Assembly (NCBI GenBank): GCA_038093975.1
Contig: JBBPTG010000006.1
Location: forward strand, 62,001-126,000
Direction of reading: 5' to 3'
DNA from: Chalciporus piperatus
Lineage: Eukaryota; Basidiomycota; Agaricomycetes; Boletales; Boletaceae
DNA: 64,000 bases
Notes under the pieces: generated by a model
The model's input: only the letters and a program-made list of their open reading frames with translations
Database searches by the model: none
What the model was told of the DNA's origin: nothing
Made by a program: the position numbers and the translations under genes
Part shown: positions 62,688-64,000 of the stretch, one piece after another
Layout of the letters: every line of letters begins with the position of its first letter
Position numbering within the stretch: the first letter of the stretch is position 1

Positions 62688-64000
62688 CTATTCGAATGGC
62701 ATCTCCTCCACAGCATCCCCCAACGACACCCAATTAGCCAAAATACTATCTGCAAACGCTTGCTCTTCGCGTGCCAATGTCTGCACCAGCTTTGTGAGCA
62801 AGCCGTTTTCCCTGTTATGCAGCACGACACGTAGTTCGTGCCACATGCTTTCATGGGAAAAAAATGGAGTCAACGACGGATCAAAAGCGTTTTGGGATGG
62901 GCTCACCACGCTCTAATGAAAACTCGTCGGCTAAGAAGCGACGCAATGGTTGCCTGGTCTTTCTCAATGAGAACGACAACTCTATCGGCGTCATCTTGCG
63001 ATCCATCTTTTTGAGCCGCTCTGATTCCTTCGAGCTTCATCGAGTTCCCATCCACCCGTTTCTTGAGGCGGTCAACATTATCAACAGCAAGACGGTCGTG
63101 TCTGACAAATAGATCCCGCATCGCAATGTAAAGGTCTCGTTGGCTCTAAAGAGTGGCCTTTAGCAAGTAAACAACGAAGAATTGATTGAACAAGATACCT
63201 TTAGAGACTCCAACGTCGAGCGAAGCAACATGTGTGTCTGCAAGTAATTCAGCCACAACCCCACCCAGAAAACTGCTAGCCAGACGTACGCGTTGCTCCA
63301 ATAGATCAGCTTGCTGCTGTGTATGCTCGGCCACCAGCCCAACTCCCTGCCGCACACCATCGCACAGATCACATTCGTCGCCTCTCCAACACCTCTCGTT
63401 CACCTCAACCACAACTCTCAAAACATTCGTCAAGCGCGCCAGATCGGCCTGGTCATCAGATGCATCAAATTTCCAAGAACCACCAGTGCGTTCAGATAAC
63501 GGGGGAGTGGGCAGGATACCAGGAATGTTGAGAGACAAGGTAGGCAGGGAGGGGAACAGTGTGTAAGCCGGCGAGTGGGTAGGTCGATTTGGGGAGACCC
63601 ATACCGCAGCTGATTCACGTCTCTTAATGATCCGTTCGGCAAGTAAACAGATCTTCTGCCATTGCTCAATCAACGGGTTCAGCTTTCTACGAACGAGCCT
63701 GAATCCAAATGTCAGCCTCGCAAGAGCTCCTCGGAATCCACCACGTACGCTAATTTCTCTTCAAAATCACTCGGGATAGACATCTCTTCTATAGGGTCGA
63801 CTCTCTTACTAGCCGACTCCTCCTCGAGAGCCACCGGATTATGTTTGCGCCACATTTCAAAAGACGGCTCAGTCAAGAATGTACCGAGAAGGCCATCTTC
63901 TTTGACCACGGGATGATTTCTGCCATGGTTCATCGGCGCACTCAGTCACGAACTCAAAGTACTCACATTAGGGAATTGAGGAATCTGGCGAGGCCTTTCC
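62688..64000 (-). CDS. MVP1: Mvp1-like sorting nexin (SNX8 family), 5' end beyond window
   Basis: The C-terminal two thirds of a PX-BAR protein that drives retromer-independent endosomal recycling. The window opens inside the region after the PX domain: VKEDGLLGTFLTEPSFEMWR, EEESASKRVDPIEEMSIPSD, then LIEQWQKICLLAERIIKRRE, DLARLTNVLRVVVEVNERCW, RGDECDLCDGVRQGVGLVAE, SQRDLYIAMRDLFVRHDRLA, VDRLKKRVDGNSMKLEGIRA, MWHELRVVLHNRENGLLTKL and REEQAFADSILANWVSLG, stopping after EEMPFE at 62688. These blocks follow fungal Mvp1. An extra Pro-rich segment (63500-63580) interrupts the BAR region compared with the expected spacing and may include unspliced intron sequence. The PX domain should lie just beyond base 64000. 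Confidence 0.87.

Overview
The window is a compact, gene-dense stretch of a filamentous fungal nuclear genome, most likely a basidiomycete of the Agaricomycetes. This rests on many short introns (mostly about 45-70 nt), fungal gene families (MBF-type APSES factor, Yvc1-type TRP channel, NDR/Cot-1 kinase, Pet117, a Far1/Ste5-like scaffold, a CH-domain Cdc7/Cdc15-like kinase, F-box proteins of mushroom type) and intergenic gaps of a few hundred bases. Coding models below were spliced by eye, so outer coordinates are better supported than individual exon edges.

Layout. 1-7.5 kb: TAD2 tRNA adenosine deaminase (3' end off the left edge), interrupted by a 586-bp insertion with a 9-bp target duplication; sterol O-acyltransferase; an alpha/beta hydrolase; an SDR gene with a one-base frameshift. 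7.7-15.3 kb: ZW10-like tethering/kinetochore protein, NDR-family kinase, U4/U6 snRNP protein Prp4. 15.27-15.98 kb: a Tc1/mariner-type MITE abutting the PRP4 stop. 16-27.5 kb: Mbp1-like cell-cycle factor divergent from a Yvc1-type channel, then a Bye1-like PHD/TFIIS/SPOC protein. 28.9-34.5 kb: a very large kinase gene (CH domain, Ser/Thr kinase, C1 finger, CaaX end). 34.9-42.1 kb: an NTF2-like gene with a decayed duplicate, an unrecognised coiled-coil membrane protein, COQ3, a CTD-interacting-domain protein, and PET117. 42.8-49.8 kb: F-box protein, ubiquitin-S27a fusion, RFC3, cystathionine beta-synthase without regulatory tail, DOPA 4,5-dioxygenase-like gene. 51-56.2 kb: RING-PH-vWA scaffold and a dynactin p24-like gene. 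56.5-64 kb: Ccc2-type copper ATPase, then two PX-BAR sorting nexins in tandem (Vps5-like and Mvp1-like, the latter running off the right edge).

Most genes are housekeeping or cell-cycle/trafficking genes and do not form one pathway. There is no biosynthetic cluster, CRISPR array or convincing tRNA gene. The most notable signals are about gene structure: an insertion in TAD2 whose target duplication supplies AG|GC splice junctions on both sides, an intron in the dioxygenase gene whose 3' end duplicates the preceding exon end, GC-AG introns in several genes, a perfect in-frame 36-bp tandem duplication inside a CH domain, and a CH-kinase-C1-CaaX domain order in a Cdc7/Cdc15-like kinase.
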